From Ctenosaura bakeri (Eukaryota; Chordata; Lepidosauria; Squamata; Iguanidae): a stretch of 64,000 nucleotides of DNA. Made by a program: the position numbers and the translations under genes. The stretch is from NCBI GenBank assembly GCA_948474755.1, contig CAOLHI010000419.1:62001-126000 (forward strand), read 5' to 3'. The notes under the pieces are model-generated. The model searched no databases, was not told the DNA's origin, and worked only from the letters and a program-made list of their open reading frames with translations. Shown piece by piece: positions 1-12,000 of this stretch. The number at the start of each line of letters is the position of its first letter. Within the stretch, counting starts at the first letter, position 1.

Positions 1-747
1 CAGGCAGGCCAGAAATAGCTGTCCCGCTGCTTCAGGAGACCTCAAAGGCAAGTACTCCATTATGTATGCACGCTACTTACAAAGAACTGTCTGCCCCGAG
101 CAGGCAGCTTGATTAGACGTATCCTCATCTGTCAAGCACTCTGTGTTTGTATATTGTCTACTCTATTGACAATTCGGACTTAACTCAATCATGCTAAATT
201 CTGACCTTTCGGAGGCTTTGTCTCCAGCCTGAAACTCACTGGTTTCCCCAAGTACCGACTAGCCTATGGCCACATTTTCCCCTATAAGAACCCTGACTTT
301 GAGAGCTTCTTCAGATCGCTCCCGACTTCCATCCTGCCTTGCTGCTGCTTTGCTTGGCGAGCCTCCCCCTCAGTCCCACGTACTGAGAACTCCATACCTC
401 CGAACTTCTGCTGCAGACTACCCAGGCTTCAGGACAGGTATAGTATAACCCAAACCAACAACTCCTCTAAAAATCCCTCTATCCCACTCCAACCTTTATT
501 TCTCTAGTTATCTGAGTGAATGTGCTGCATACACTGTTTGACTGTATTTTAATAAAAACCACAATTATTATTTTATATCTGTTTGCTCCTTGACTCAGCC
601 TGACACCATAGACATTGGGTAAAAGATCTTGCTCAATTGCCCTGCCTCTCGTATTGCTAGCTTGTGCTCTTTGCTAATTTTCCCAACTTGCATAATTTGG
701 AGAACGCTTAGGTGTCCCTCATGGGACCCCCAGAAATCAGGGTAACA
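1..747 (+). mobile_element. ERV solo LTR, family 1, copy A (cut by window start)
   Basis: This is the right-hand part of a long terminal repeat that recurs five more times in the window. It ends in CAGGGTAACA and is followed by CAGT, the presumed 4-bp target duplication, whose partner lies outside the window. A TATA-like box (TATAAGAA, 283-290) lies about 270 bp before a poly(A) signal (AATAAA, 551-556), the U3-R layout of a retroviral LTR. The 60-codon frame inside it has no counterpart in the other copies. No gag, pol or env sequence follows, so it is probably solo, but its left flank cannot be seen. Confidence 0.85.
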
Positions 748-1989
748 CAGTTAATTTCAGCTATATTGGCAGATCAGGAGAAATCAGGTAAAAGCTGTTT
801 GAAGAACTTGCCATGCAGAGCATGAAACAATTCTACAATTTGAAATGCAAGTCAAATGACAGGGAAAGGAAGAGCATTGCAACATGACAATCACCTTCCA
901 CTGAGATAACAATCCCATTTTAAATATTTCTATCCACACCTTCAAAAAGACTGCACCACTGCTATTCTATCTCTTAGATTATTGGACCTGCTGCAGTACA
1001 AACTACATCAGAAGGGGTGGAAAAACAAGAAGATTGCAAGTAGATGACATCACCTGCAACCTATTTGAAAAAGATACAGACATTGTACATTCAAAGCCTT
1101 GTCTAGAAGTGTGGCTGCGACTGTTCATTTCCCAGATATTTGGTACTTCCCTGTCCTTCTTCCTTATCCTGACACTTAAGTCAGAATCTGTGTGTTGGCA
1201 GAAAGAGGGAAATCCATACTTCATGGAGGCACAGAACAGATTCTTCATCCAACATAAAGATTTATTCAGACCTTAGCAATTCCAAAGCAATTCTAGTTTC
1301 CTATTGGGAAATTGCAGCATTGCACTGCATTATAGAACTGTTATGTGGCAACTATTCCACTATTATTCCTAGAGTAGGTGGTTTTGAATAGTCATCAAGT
1401 GTTATTTTACAAAATGGCTGATTATTCCTTGGCTATTATGCCAGCCTGTATTATGGCAGTTGCTGGAAAACAGGAATATTCTGTTCTTGTGATTAAGATT
1501 TTGGCAGGGTGGGGGTACTCTGTGGCATATGCATAATGTACAAAGGAAGGAAGTTAGTCACATTAATCAGGGTTAAGAGGCATGAAATCAAGAGAAGCAA
1601 CCTGACAATCTTGAGAGAAGGAAATGATCCAGGGCAAATACTTCAGCTGATACTGTAATGGACCTAACAGAAAGACTATATGATGGTTTAGATTGTGTAC
1701 ATCCTTAGTGTTTTACAGTAAGTTCCAAACTCCTTTTGCTTCACAGTTATATTATATCAACATTTCATCATCTGTTCAACTATCAGACAGATAAGAAATA
1801 CCTGGGATCTCTCTTTATTGATATCCCAAGATTTAAATAAGTTTTGAAAATGACTTGATCCTTGAAAATCCTGATCCTTAAACTTGAAGTGCATGGAAAC
1901 TCTTATTTGCCATGGACTTTTCTTCAAGAGTAATTGACCCATTCCTGGGAATAAAGATATGGTAAACTAGGACCCATCCATGTCATAGT
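748..1989. other. Unassigned AT-rich interval
   Basis: I recognise no gene or repeat here. The open frames on both strands are short, overlap each other and lack known motifs. Confidence 0.5.
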
Positions 1990-2425
1990 ATTTCTGATTT
2001 CTATGTATGGTTGTGAAAGATGGACATTGAAGATAGTTGACAGGAAGAAAATCAATTTATACAAAATATGGTGCTGGAAGAGAGTTTTACAAATAGCATG
2101 GACTTCTAAAAAAGACAAATGACTTCTAAAAAGGCAAATAAAGCCTGAACTCTCACTAGAAGTTAAGGTGACTGAATTGAGGCTATCATGTTTTGGACAT
2201 ATCATAAAATGACTTGTCTTATTGGTCAAGATGATAAAGTTCTGTAAATGAAAGGTAGTAGGAATAGAGGAAGACTGTCGTACAGGTGGACTGATTCAAT
2301 CAAGGAAGCTATGGCCCTGAGTTTGCAACATCTGAGTGGTGCAGTTGATATCCGAGGCTCTTGGACATCATCAGGGTTATCGTAAGTTAAAGTTCACCTC
2401 ATGGTAAATAGTAAATAGTAAATAG
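1990..2425 (+). pseudogene. RTE-BovB LINE fragment, 3' end of ORF2
   Basis: Broken + strand frames read YGCERWTLK near 2003-2030, then a Trp-Cys-Trp segment (IWCWKRVL), a CFGHII segment and a TDSIKEAM segment. This is the order found at the C-terminus of RTE/BovB reverse transcriptase polyproteins. Stops and a small internal duplication (TGACTTCTAAAAA, about 2100-2135) break the frame. The fragment ends in a GTAAATA-type short tandem tail at 2402-2425, typical of RTE elements. Only the last fifth or so of the ORF is present, so it is a 5'-truncated dead copy. Confidence 0.75.
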
Positions 2426-3928
2426 ACAACTGGATCCCAACATCATGTTAAATGGTACTAATGACAGCTCTGTGACATAAACTCTGTTGAATCACTCAAA
2501 CCTAACCATTTATCCACTCTCCATTAAGTCTGTCTAGATAATTTTTAGGGGCTGAGGGACAATTTGAAGATGTATTTGTGAACAGACAGGTTGGAAGGAA
2601 ATTTGAAGCTTGATTCAGTAATATTTAACATTTTTTTTAGCTGCACCCTGCCTTGGGCTGCACTCTACTTTGTTGTCTCCATGTCAAAAAAGATTGCTGG
2701 AAAAAAAATGGCAATAGCCATTGAATCAAGCCACATTTTTCCTCCCCATTCTCAGGCCAGGAAAGACTTATTTTAGAGACAAGAAGTGACTGGACTATGC
2801 CTCTCTTTGCACTAGGGCTCTGTAGCGCATCATCTTTCAACACTGGATACTTACTCCAGGATAGTTACCCTTTGTTTACTCAGTTTCTACAGGGCATCCA
2901 AAGAACACTATTAGCTAATTTGGATCTTGATATATGTTCCTATTCACATTTCATCTATTGCAGCCACAAAAACTCCATCTTTTTCTGAAAGAATGGAAGA
3001 GAAAAGCTACTTCTGCCAATAAACATGCTGATAGCATTAATCCTTTGTCTATTTGAAGAGGCATAGTTTTGACACATGCACTATTCACTTACTGATCTGG
3101 GAAGACATTAGTCTTGTCATTGTTAATGGAGAGAGTTTTGCTTTTACAATAATTAAAATATCTTCAGTAAGAGTTTAAAATCTACTTGAATTTTAAAAAG
3201 ATGGGCAGTGTAATTAGCATAAAGCAAAGAAGGATAAAGAATGTCACTCACAATGACAGGGTGCATTTACCTGATCATCTTCCTATGGGATATATCCCAT
3301 CCTTTGTCAGAAATGCCCCTTTACACTTTATAGAAGTCAAATAAGACATTCTCTATGCAAGAGGATAAATGGACATAAGGTCATCCCAACTCCCAACCAG
3401 TGGCCGAACAACTTAATCTTCCTGAATACATAATAAGTGATCATTATGTAGCTGTTCCTGAACAAAGAAATTTCAAGTTGGAAAAAGAAACAGCTAAATT
3501 AGGGTATATTCAAACATTCCAATCCATCAGCAGAGGTGCAAAGAGAAGTATACTCTATATTAATATTCTGGCCCTCGCAAACACTGAAGAATTTACCACC
3601 CCGAGGGAACTGACTTTAGCATTATTTTCACACTTCTGGGCACTGCCTCAGGTATTGCTTAGGTATTCCTAACTATTGCTCAAGCTTCCCTTCGGATGTT
3701 TCTTTTAATATTGGCCGCCTTCACATTGTTATAAGTATTGCTTTCACACCTAATGATTACAAACGAATGGACTGACTGACTTTACACAAACTTACACAAT
3801 TGTTTGAAAGTTTCTGGGCTGACTGATCTCATACAATCTCACACAATCATTTGAAAGTTTATCATCTTTCACAATTAGTTATCTTTCTATATCTTATTTT
3901 TATTATGACTAGACACCCCACAAACCTG
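2426..3928. other. Unassigned interval
   Basis: No gene or named repeat is recognised. A 90-codon + frame at 3400-3672 has no motif I know. A local near-duplication (TTTGAAAGTTT with an ACACAATC-like lead) occurs at about 3795-3865. Confidence 0.45.
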
Positions 3929-4330
3929 TAGCATCAGTATTCCTGTGACTATACTGTCAGAGAAGATTGGATCAAACCTCTAGAAAATACTTTGTGAAGT
4001 AAATGTCCTATTGCTTTAATTGCTCTAACTGTTAAGTGTACCTGTAGAAAGGAATGTGACTCAACCAAGTTTGTGCTGAATCATGCTGATGAGCACCAGG
4101 TGCAGACAATACAAGGGTTGGCCAGGATTGGCTAGGTGTCTGTATAAAGGTAGCACGGTCCCAGCCAACACTGCACACATTGCCTAAAGTGTATCTGCTG
4201 GGTAGAGCAAGCTAGATATGCTGGATTGCTGTCTGGACTTTGTAAATATTGTATATGTGCTGTAACAAAGAATAAAGAGCCTCCATATTGGAAGATTACA
4301 ACTTGGAGTAGGTGAGTGTTACTGGCTTAG
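3929..4330 (+). promoter_or_regulatory. Candidate LTR or promoter fragment (TATA plus poly(A) signal)
   Basis: A TATA box (TATAAA, 4143-4148) is followed 123 bp later by AATAAA (4271-4276). This close spacing resembles a compact LTR R region, as in Gypsy-type or retroviral LTRs. A GTGAGT donor-like motif lies at 4312-4317. I found no terminal TG/CA pair with matching flanking duplications and no second copy in the window, so the element borders and class are not established. It could equally be a chance pairing of AT-rich motifs. Confidence 0.3.
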
Positions 4331-6534
4331 TGCATGTGCTGCTAATGGTGTTCTCTGCTTCTAGGCATGCTTCCATAGCTGTGTGTAGCTTTCTCTGCTA
4401 ATCTATAAGGAATTTCTCCTTGACTGGCTATTTTTGCTTTCCCCCTGCTTTTGTTTTTGGGGACATATACTTCTATCTCCATCAGTGCAGAAGTAGATTG
4501 ATATCTACCTAAGCTTCAGCTAAAATAAATCAGTCTCAAAGGTGCTGCTTTTCTAAGAATTTCTGAGGAATTCCATCTTTCCTGAGTTGAAAAGGTATAA
4601 TATTCCTATTCCAGGACCCAGATAGGACTCTTTTTAACAGCCACACCCTAGAGATATGAGATGAACAATAGTTACAGCAATCAGTGTAGGTGGAAAAGGG
4701 AGAGTCTGCACTTCTGACAGCATTTCTATAATTAACCCACAGCTGGGTGGGATTCTAAGCCTATATAACAATAGCCCAGAATGGGAGGAAGCTGTTGGAG
4801 CCAATTACATCAGTGGTAGCAGCACAACTGACTCCTGTATTCCTTGCTTGCAGTCCTTGAACCTTTGACCTTCACCTGGACTATGTATTTTGTTCTTGGG
4901 CACTCTCTCTATGGACTCACAGTAAATTCAGACTCGGTTTCTCTAAACCTGTTAAGAGCTTGGACTGCCCAGACAAACTTTGCCTGCTATGTCCTACTAA
5001 TAGCCTGATTATACAGCTGGAAACCTTGGTGGGTTGCCAGTACAGGACAAAATATGGCAGTGGTCATGTATGTTCAAGTTATTTCCTTTATGGTATTCAA
5101 CTAAGGTGGTAAATGAAGATTGTTAAGTTTTTTCTCTCTGACATGTCTGATTACACTCACCCATTTACTGGCCCACCCAAGCACATGCGTACTGAATCAC
5201 TCCTTCATGCATCTGATGAAGTGGGTTGCCACACAGAAAACCTTCTGCCAAAGAAAATTTAGTCTATAGACTAGCACAAGACATTTTTGTGGTTTTGCAG
5301 CAGCTTGATAGGGCTCCCCATGTAAACTGTGGCTACTCACCTTATCACACACAGTAGCATTATCACTTTCAGTCAAAGGAACATTTTTTGTGGGCTTATC
5401 TCTACAAAAGTATTAGACAGAGCTAGTGCATCTATACTTAATGAAATATACATGTTTGAAGAAAGAATGTAGAAACCAGGTGACACCCTAGGTGTTACCC
5501 TAAGAGGTGAGGGATGTTGCAATCCACCTGCAATGCCAGTGTCACCATAGAATTTGGGGGAATTACACCTCAAAGGAGGCCTGTGAGAGGAGGGTAGTGG
5601 CAGGATCTTTTCACCTATGTATACCAGTACTAACCATAGAAAGGACTCCAGTTAAAGTTAAGCAAAGTATTTTATTTGAATTGACAAATGTATGAGAAAT
5701 CAGATACTCTTAAGAATCATACATAGCTCTCAGAAAGTGAGGTGGGAAATGTTGGATAGAAAGATTAGAGGTAGAAAGGGTGATAGTTATCAGTCTTGAA
5801 GAGAGAGGTTGCAGCAGAGGGGCTCAGACAGCATCTGAGGTTAGCACAGAGGAACAGCAGTCTGGGGCACTACATACTACAGTTGGATGGGGTCAAAGCT
5901 AGGATTTTTATACCCTGTTTCATACCTTGAATGGAAGCATTGAGAAAGCCGTAATAGCTTTCCCACAGGACTGACAACGGGATGTGGAATGGGCTGATTG
6001 CTTTAACACTGGAATGACAAAACATTGATGGAATTTATAATGTTCAGTCATGTAGGGTGTATAGGAAAGGTCTCTACAGGGCAAGATCGAAGGGTGGTCT
6101 CTGATTGCTTTATTGAGGCAGTTTGTTTTCCATTGTGTATGAAAATACAAAGAGCCTGAGGAAGTGAAGGAATTAGCACAAACCCATCAGCGTTGGGGTT
6201 TTCCACATAATCCTATCTGGACTTTCCCACCATCATGATCACGAATATGTCTGTGGTCAGTGCGCCCCTGGTCATGTTCCCTGGTCATTAGTAAGTCTAA
6301 TTTATGAAAATTGCATATCTTGTAGGAGGAATGGTAGGGTATGGTAACATAGGATATCAATGCGTTTATGAAACTCTCAGTTTTATTTTTTTTAGGGACA
6401 TCTCCAGATTGATGTAAAGAAGTGAGTGCTATTACACTACAGCTTTTTAGATTTTGCCGGCTAGTGCCATTTGTTCTTGCTAGTTCCCTTCGAGCTTTTC
6501 TCCATTCTTTTTTGAGGAAAGACATAGAGGAAAC
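4331..6534. other. Unassigned interval
   Basis: No gene is recognised. A second TATA-like site (CCTATATAACAA, about 4760) sits in sequence that resembles an LTR U3/U5 segment, but no borders could be found. A 112-codon - strand frame at 6187-6525 has no recognisable domain. Confidence 0.45.
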
Positions 6535-6715
6535 AGAGCATCTATTTCTGTGCTTGTGGGGGGAATAAATCCTCTTTATTGCAGTGGTGTGGGGAAGGGA
6601 AGCTCAATGTATGTGGGAAAAACAGAGCATTTTATTGCAATGTGGGGAGAGAACAGAGATTCTTTATTACAGTTGGGTTGGTGAATGGAGTTTCTATTGT
6701 AGTGCATGTGTGTGC
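6535..6715 (+). repeat. Degenerate tandem repeat
   Basis: At least five diverged units built on CAGAG, then a TTTATTGCA-like block, then a GTGGGG-like block start near 6535, 6570, 6626, 6655 and 6689. Spacing varies from 29 to 56 bp. The two overlapping open frames here are by-products of the repeat. Confidence 0.5.
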
Positions 6716-6936
6716 CACCAATGTAAAGAGGAAGGAACTAGAGCCCCTTGGGACTTTTTTTTTGCAATGTATCCCTCAGATCTTGTTTAATATCTTCTCA
6801 TTTGGTTCATGTCTACTCTTATCTGATTCACATCAGCTCTCATTCTGTTGATCTCCTCCAAAATAATTTTCTTTGAATTACCATCTTTAGATTGCAATGC
6901 ATTGCTCATTTGTTGCTTGTGTTGGCCTACGTCTCA

Positions 6937-7135
6937 GGGCCTTCTGCACTACACTGTCAAAGTGCTATTATTCCACTTTCAACATCTTGTGGAATTCTGA
7001 GTTTGTAGTTTACTGAGGCCAAAGAGCAATCTAGCTGAGAATTCTAAATGCCGCTCCCTAAACTGCAAACCCCAGGATTCCATATTATTCCAAAGTGGAA
7101 TAATAGCACTATAACAGTGTAGTGCAGAAAGGCCC
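6937..7135. mobile_element. GGCC-ended MITE, family M, copy 1 (TSD TCA)
   Basis: A 199-bp palindromic element. Its ends are inverted copies of a GGGCC...CACTACACTGT terminus followed by a block matching GCTATTATTCCACTTTC. The 3-bp repeat TCA flanks it on both sides (6934-6936, 7136-7138). The short length, lack of coding sequence, long terminal inverted repeats and 3-bp duplication fit a non-autonomous PIF/Harbinger-type transposon. The superfamily is inferred from the duplication length and GG-start termini only. Confidence 0.8.
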
Positions 7136-7138
7136 TCA

Positions 7139-8029
7139 GTTCTCTAGCCATTTTGACAGCTGTTAAACTCCTTACTTAAAAAAAAAATCTGTTGCAGTTA
7201 CTCCACTCCACTTCTAGAAGTCAGTAGATGTCTCAGTACTCTCTAGCTGCACTTCCATGATCATTCTTCAGGAAGGTGAAACTCAGGTTTCTCTGAGTTC
7301 ATAATCAGTTCACTTTCTGTTTTCTACCTGGCAGCATCAACCTTGAGCCTTATCTACTAAAGGTAAACATTCTTTTTCTTCCCACATTAGCACTTATTGA
7401 AGACTTTGAACCTTTAAGCCTTTTAAATTAGCAAAAGTTTATCAATAGAATTAAAGGAGTTAAAGTCTCTCAGGTTACCAGCAAGTTTAAAACAGTTTGT
7501 GATTCGATTTTTTAACTCAGTTATGGTTTTCACTCATGTAAAAGTAATGGTGATGAAGTTATCTGTTTCCATCAGCTGTAGGGCTTCCTTAGAAGTAGAT
7601 ATTTCATTAAGGGGTGATTAAGAAAGGTGGTTTCAAATTGCTAGTTCTGTAGAAGAGCTGCGGGCATGTGGCAGGGCTTGTGTGTTGTTCCAGTCTTCCC
7701 CAATCCACTCATGGAGCTCACTAAAGAACCAGGCTATGCAATGTCATTCCAACCTGGAAGTCCAAGACTTTCAGATTCTGAAGGAATCCTTTCTGCTAAA
7801 ATTTTCCTTCACATTGTTTTTAAAATTATGTTCATTGCCTCTTGGGTTTTTGGTAAACATACTAGCTGAATTTTTATTAAATTCAAATCAACTCACAAAA
7901 TAATTTCTCTAACAGTACTGTAAGACGACATCTTTGCTGTTTCCAGGATCTCCATCCTTCTACTTGGATTTGGGCCTAAAGGGAAAACAAACAAACAAAC
8001 AAAAAATAACAGACACATAAAGTGTGTAA
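7139..8029. other. Unassigned interval
   Basis: No gene is recognised. Two overlapping + frames of 67 and 73 codons near 7666-7903 lack motifs. A short CAAA-repeat tract lies at about 7987-8005. Confidence 0.45.
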
Positions 8030-8345
8030 GTTGTAAGGAAGATCAGTCTGTGGCTTTTTACATCACGGTCATAGCCCTCCAGGATTTCACACAGGAAAAC
8101 TGGGATATGTGTGGCCAATCAACATTACAGAGTGGTCAAGATAGTAAATTTTATTAATAAGTAAGAATGTATATTAATGAGGAAGAATGCTTTTGCCTGA
8201 ACTTTCTGTTGAATTGATTGAATACAAACTACTGTTGCACTGTGAACTCAGGCTAAACTCTTAGGCAGCAACTGAAGTAAGTTGAGGACAAAGGGAGAAA
8301 GTGGGCAGCTGAAAAAATGGAGTGACAGAAGATGATTGAATTATT
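8030..8345. repeat. Unclassified interspersed repeat, copy 1
   Basis: This stretch shares a block beginning GTGTGGCCAA and a block ending AAGTTGAGGACAAAGGG with 35205-35500, in the same order and with similar spacing. The family is therefore dispersed. I see no coding capacity, terminal repeats or tail that would assign it to a class. Confidence 0.5.
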
Positions 8346-8550
8346 TCCTACCTGTCTCCCAAAAGTGGAACTGCATGTCAAGGATCAAATACAGCAAATT
8401 ATTAAATTTTAATATTGTTTGTTTTATGACTTCAAGTCATTTTTGACTTGTGGTGACCCTAAGACAAACCTATCACGGGGTTTTCTTGGTAGAATTTGAT
8501 TAGAGGAGATTTACCATTGTCTCCCCCTGATGTTGAGACAGTGGGACTTG

Positions 8551-8752
8551 GGCCATTTCCACACTACACTGTTATAGTGCTATTATTCCACTTTCAACAT
8601 CCTGTGGAATCCTGGGGTTTGTAGTTTACGGAGGGGCCTTTAGAATTCTCAGCCAGAGAGCTTTTTGGCCTCAGTGAACTGCAAATCCCAGAATTCCACA
8701 GGATGCTGAAAGTGGAATAATAGCACCATAACAGTGTAATGTGGAAATGGCC
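8551..8752. mobile_element. GGCC-ended MITE, family M, copy 2 (TSD TTG)
   Basis: A 202-bp palindrome from GGCCATTTCCACAC to its inverted counterpart, flanked by TTG (8548-8550, 8753-8755). Its middle carries GGGGTTTGTAGTTTACGG and TGAACTGCAAATCCC arms, matching the other copies. It lies inside the SINE at 8417-9028, so it is younger than that SINE. Confidence 0.85.
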
Positions 8753-8813
8753 TTGCTCAAGGTCACCCAGTGGGTTTCCATGGCTGAGTAGGGATTCAAA
8801 CCCTGGTCTCTTA

Positions 8814-8977
8814 GGCCATTTCCGCACTAAACTGTTATAGTGCTATTATTTCACTTTCAACATCCTATGGAATCCTATGGAAGCTGGGTGGCCCCTCCCT
8901 AAACTGCAAACCCCAGGATTCCATAGCATGTTGAAAGTGGAATAATAGCAGTATAACAGTCTAGTGTGGAAATGGCC
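8814..8977. mobile_element. GGCC-ended MITE, family M, copy 3 (short form)
   Basis: A 164-bp short form with GGCCATTTCCGCAC-type ends. Flanks are TTA (8811-8813) and TCA (8978-8980), a 3-bp duplication with one change. It lies in the same SINE as copy 2, 61 bp away. It lacks the central CTCAGCCAGAGAGC block found in the 200-bp copies and so marks an internal-deletion subfamily. Confidence 0.8.
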
Positions 8978-9040
8978 TCATCAGTGTCCTAATCCAACAC
9001 TCAAACCACTACAGTATGCGGGCTCCCGAATTCTAGTATT

Positions 9041-10014
9041 ACTAAGTGTCAAATATGAGTAACTCCTATTACAAAGGTGTATTTCAGAATGTCTGAGCAG
9101 TCAAAATATTTTCTGGAGAATTTTCAACACCAGCACTTGCAAAGAAGAAATTGGAGGAGAATTTTTAGGCGAAAATTTATTTCAGCTCTGGTTGAATCTA
9201 AGCAACAAGAGTAAATTGGCCTGACCGTCAGTTGTCCCATTTAAATGAACGGAGGCTCAGTTCATGTCTGCTGGTATATGTGGTAAGAGAAGAGCTAGCA
9301 CTCCACTTAGCAATGGAATCTCTGTTGTCCAGGCCTCTCAGAAAGAAAGAAATAGCTAAATGGTGTTTCCACAAGTCCCTGGCAGTAACACTGTTCAACT
9401 GAAGCTGGCCGGGGGAAATAGGACTGTGTGAATATGGCGACTGGACAGGCAGCACATTATTTATGGCATCCCAAATATAACAGCAGCTTCCTTGCAATTT
9501 ATTGGCTTATTGCACAGAAAGGGGCATGCTTATTGATCCAGAGAATGAGCAATAGGAAGGCCAGTCAGTGAGCTGCGGAGAAATGAAAAATGCTGATGGA
9601 TTGCCTGACATGTCTTGTTTGCCTTTTGTGGAGTAAGTTAAGCTGAGGCAACAGCTATCAAATAATTAATTTTCTTTGCACTGTAGCAGGGTGCATCTTA
9701 GTAAACCTGATAGGGATTTCTGGTGGGTTGTCCAGACAGAATTGCTGTGTATTAGCTTCAACTGAAAGGCCCTTTGACAAGAGAAACAAATAATCACCCA
9801 CCCTTTCCTTCTCCTGCTCCTTGTCTTTGTGAGTTTACCCCCATTCTGTTCCCTCTTATAAGGCTACAAATGACTTGAAGCGGACGGACCCTCTGTAGCT
9901 CCAAATCCTAAGCATCCAGTTTGCATTTTGTACTTCACAATGGGGTTTAAACAAAACAATCCTCAGTTGAGAAGCATGGTAGCAGAGGTGACATTTTCAG
10001 ATCCCTTCTAGAAA
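9041..10014. other. Unassigned interval
   Basis: Low-repeat sequence without a recognised gene or element. An 89-codon - strand frame at 9228-9497 has no motif I can name. Confidence 0.45.
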
Positions 10015-10016
10015 TA

Positions 10017-10500
10017 CAGTAGCCCCTCCACATTTGTGAGGCTTTGGGGCACAGAATCCTTGCAAAAGTGGGAAAACCACAAATAGCTCCCCTCGATTCC
10101 CCTCCCACTCTTTTGCCTCCTGCCCCAGTGCTGGGGACAGGGGAAGACAACCTAAAAAGCTTATTGCTGCAGACAGAGAAGAGGAGAATTTTGGAGTTCT
10201 AATTACTTCTGGTGGCCATCTTGAGAAAGGAGTGGTAGGAGCAAAGAGAGCACCTGACCAATCAGCAGCCAATATACAGCAGAATGTGAAGCCACATGGC
10301 AGAGAGACCAAGCCTTCAGCAGTGGGAGAGAGGTTTGCTCACCCAAAAGAAACAAAACGAAACATCTACTTTAAACACAAGCCTGGGGTAAAGAATGCAA
10401 GGGATGGGAGGAGGAAAATGGCAGGGGAGAGAGGGAAGCATGTGCCTTGCAAATAATCAAATTTGCAAAGGTCAAACCTGCAAATGTGGAGGGAGGACTG
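10017..10500. mobile_element. Tigger/pogo-like non-autonomous DNA transposon, copy 1
   Basis: A 484-bp element. The left end CAGTAGCCCCTCCACATTTG pairs in inverted orientation with the right end CAAATGTGGAGGGAGGACTG. The left flank is TA (10015-10016); the right flank is CA, one change from TA. Terminal CAGT, CCTCCACATT-type inverted repeats and a TA target fit the Tc1/mariner superfamily, Tigger branch. The second copy at 42341-42692 has intact TA on both sides. No transposase is present. Confidence 0.7.
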
Positions 10501-10850
10501 CAATCAGGATCTACCTTATTATATACCTTGAGGCTGAATCTTGAATACATGAAGGCCAATGTCCTATTGGACTTCTGGCAAAGCACAAAGCTGTGCCAGA
10601 GTACTTCTAGTGGTGGTCCAGTGGGGCCAAGGCTGATCTTCATCCTAACTGTGTAGTGATAACCAGATGGCTTCCAGGTGTAGCCCAGCTGAATTCTGTC
10701 ATGGATAATGTTACTCCGTAAATAGAGGCCACTGCTGTATGTACAGTGGAGTTCAATAGAAATTCAGATATAAATATACAAGGCTGGTCAAGAGACCTGG
10801 AAATTCTGAAAGATGGAAGTTATTGATTTGTATCAGAAGAAAGAAACTGA

Positions 10851-11052
10851 GGCCCTTTCTGCACCTTACTGTTATAGTCTTATTATTACCCTTTCGACAT
10901 CCTATGGAATCCTGGGCTTTGCAGTTTAGGGAACGGCATTTAGAATTCTCAGCCAGAGAGCTCTTTGACCTCAGTAAACTACAAACCCCAGAACTCCACA
11001 GGATGTTGAAAGTGGAATAATAGCACTATAACAGTGTAGTGCAGAAATGGCC
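10851..11052. mobile_element. GGCC-ended MITE, family M, copy 4 (TSD TGA)
   Basis: A 202-bp palindrome with GGCCCTTTCTGCAC and inverted GTGCAGAAATGGCC ends, flanked by TGA on each side (10848-10850, 11053-11055). The interior has the shared arms (GGAATCCTGGGCTTTGCAG and CTACAAACCCCAGAACTCC) and the CTCAGCCAGAGAGC centre. Confidence 0.85.
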
Positions 11053-11218
11053 TGAAACACAGGAAGGAGGGAGGAATCCTGTGGAAAAAGAAAAGTATTC
11101 TGGGCTAGATTTGGAACTGGACTTATTATGTGAATTTCTTTGTTGATTAGCAATAAGCTGTTAAGAGAGTAATTCAGCAGGGATATGAGATTTTTTTTTA
11201 TGAACAACTTGTCCATCT

Positions 11219-11441
11219 TATTAGGAGCACTAAGATGTTGCTGTATGTCTTTGGTGAACCTTCATAAGATTTTCTTGGCAAGATCTGTTCAGAGGGGGTT
11301 TGCCTTTGCCTTCCTCTGAGGCTGAGAGAATGTGACTTACCTATAGTCACCCAGTGGGTTTCTATAGTCAAGTCAGGATTTGAATTCTGGTCTTTAGAGA
11401 TGTAATTCAACACTCAAACAACTGTACCATGCTGGCTCTAA
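11219..11441 (-). mobile_element. tRNA-derived SINE
   Basis: On the - strand the head reads GAGCCAGCATGGTACAGTTG, followed by a B-box-like GAATTCAAATCCTGAC stretch, AACCCACTGGGTGAC, a CTCTCAGCCTCAGAGG block and CTTGCCAAGAAAATC. This is the same layout as the SINE at 8417-9028. The internal promoter boxes have decayed, so it is an old SINE rather than a tRNA gene. Confidence 0.7.
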
Positions 11442-11664
11442 GGAGAACTCAGTAGAGGGGATTATATACTAAGAACTTCTTGCTACAGTGAGATAAAGAA
11501 ACTTTCTCCCCAGACTGGTCAATAAGTAATTTGTATTAGTACAGGACTCCTAATCATCTCAGAGCATACAACAGTGTTCATAGCAGCCCAGCTGAACACC
11601 ATCCCAGAGAACCTCAAGAGCCATCTGAGCCAATCCTCTGCCAGTACAGGTGGCCACAGCCAAA

Positions 11665-12000
11665 GCATTCCTGAGAAGTGTTTAAAGACATCCAAAGAAC
11701 AAGGGTTCACTGCCCTCTGAAGCAATCAATATTTTCCATTGTTGAAAAGTTTTAGCCTCAGGAAGTTCTTCTTAATGTTTAGGTAGGGTATCTCTTTTAT
11801 TTAATTTGAATCCATAGGTTTGTATTTTAGTCCTTGGAACAGCATTCTAATCCTTCTGCATGACGTCCCTTCAAATATTTAAAGATGGATATGACATCAC
11901 CTCTCAGTCTTCTCTTCTCCAAACTAAACATACCAAGTTCCCAAAGTCATTCTGCGCAGAGCTTGGTTTCCTGACCTTTTCTGGAAGAGGTCTGGAAACC
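11665..12000 (-). pseudogene. CR1 LINE 3'-end fragment
   Basis: On the - strand the region encodes broken pieces of the CR1 ORF2 C-terminus. The nucleotide blocks CCTCAGGAAGTTCTTCTTAA, CCTTCAAATATTTAAAGATG and CTTCTCTTCTCC lie in the same order as in the clear CR1 copy at 26386-26945. There is no intact frame and the 5' part is missing. Confidence 0.75.

Larger units (their letters stand above)
8417..9028 (-). mobile_element. tRNA-derived SINE carrying two MITE insertions
   Basis: Read on the - strand it begins with a tRNA-like head (GTAGTGGTTTGAGTGTTGGA, about 9001-9020; B-box-like GGGTTTGAATCC, about 8791-8802) and continues through CCATGGAAACCCACTGGGTGACC to a tail region with GGTCACCACAAGTC. 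Flanks AATTTTAATATT (8405-8416) and AATTCTAGTATT (9029-9040) match at 10 of 12 bases, a probable target duplication. Two family-M MITEs (8551-8752 and 8814-8977) interrupt it; removing them leaves about 240 bp, a normal SINE length for this type. Confidence 0.8.

Noticed and set aside
266..448. 60-codon frame near the window start
   Set aside because: It lies inside an LTR, spans its TATA box and is not conserved in the other five copies.
6579..6851. Two overlapping + frames
   Set aside because: They run through a degenerate tandem repeat in two phases.
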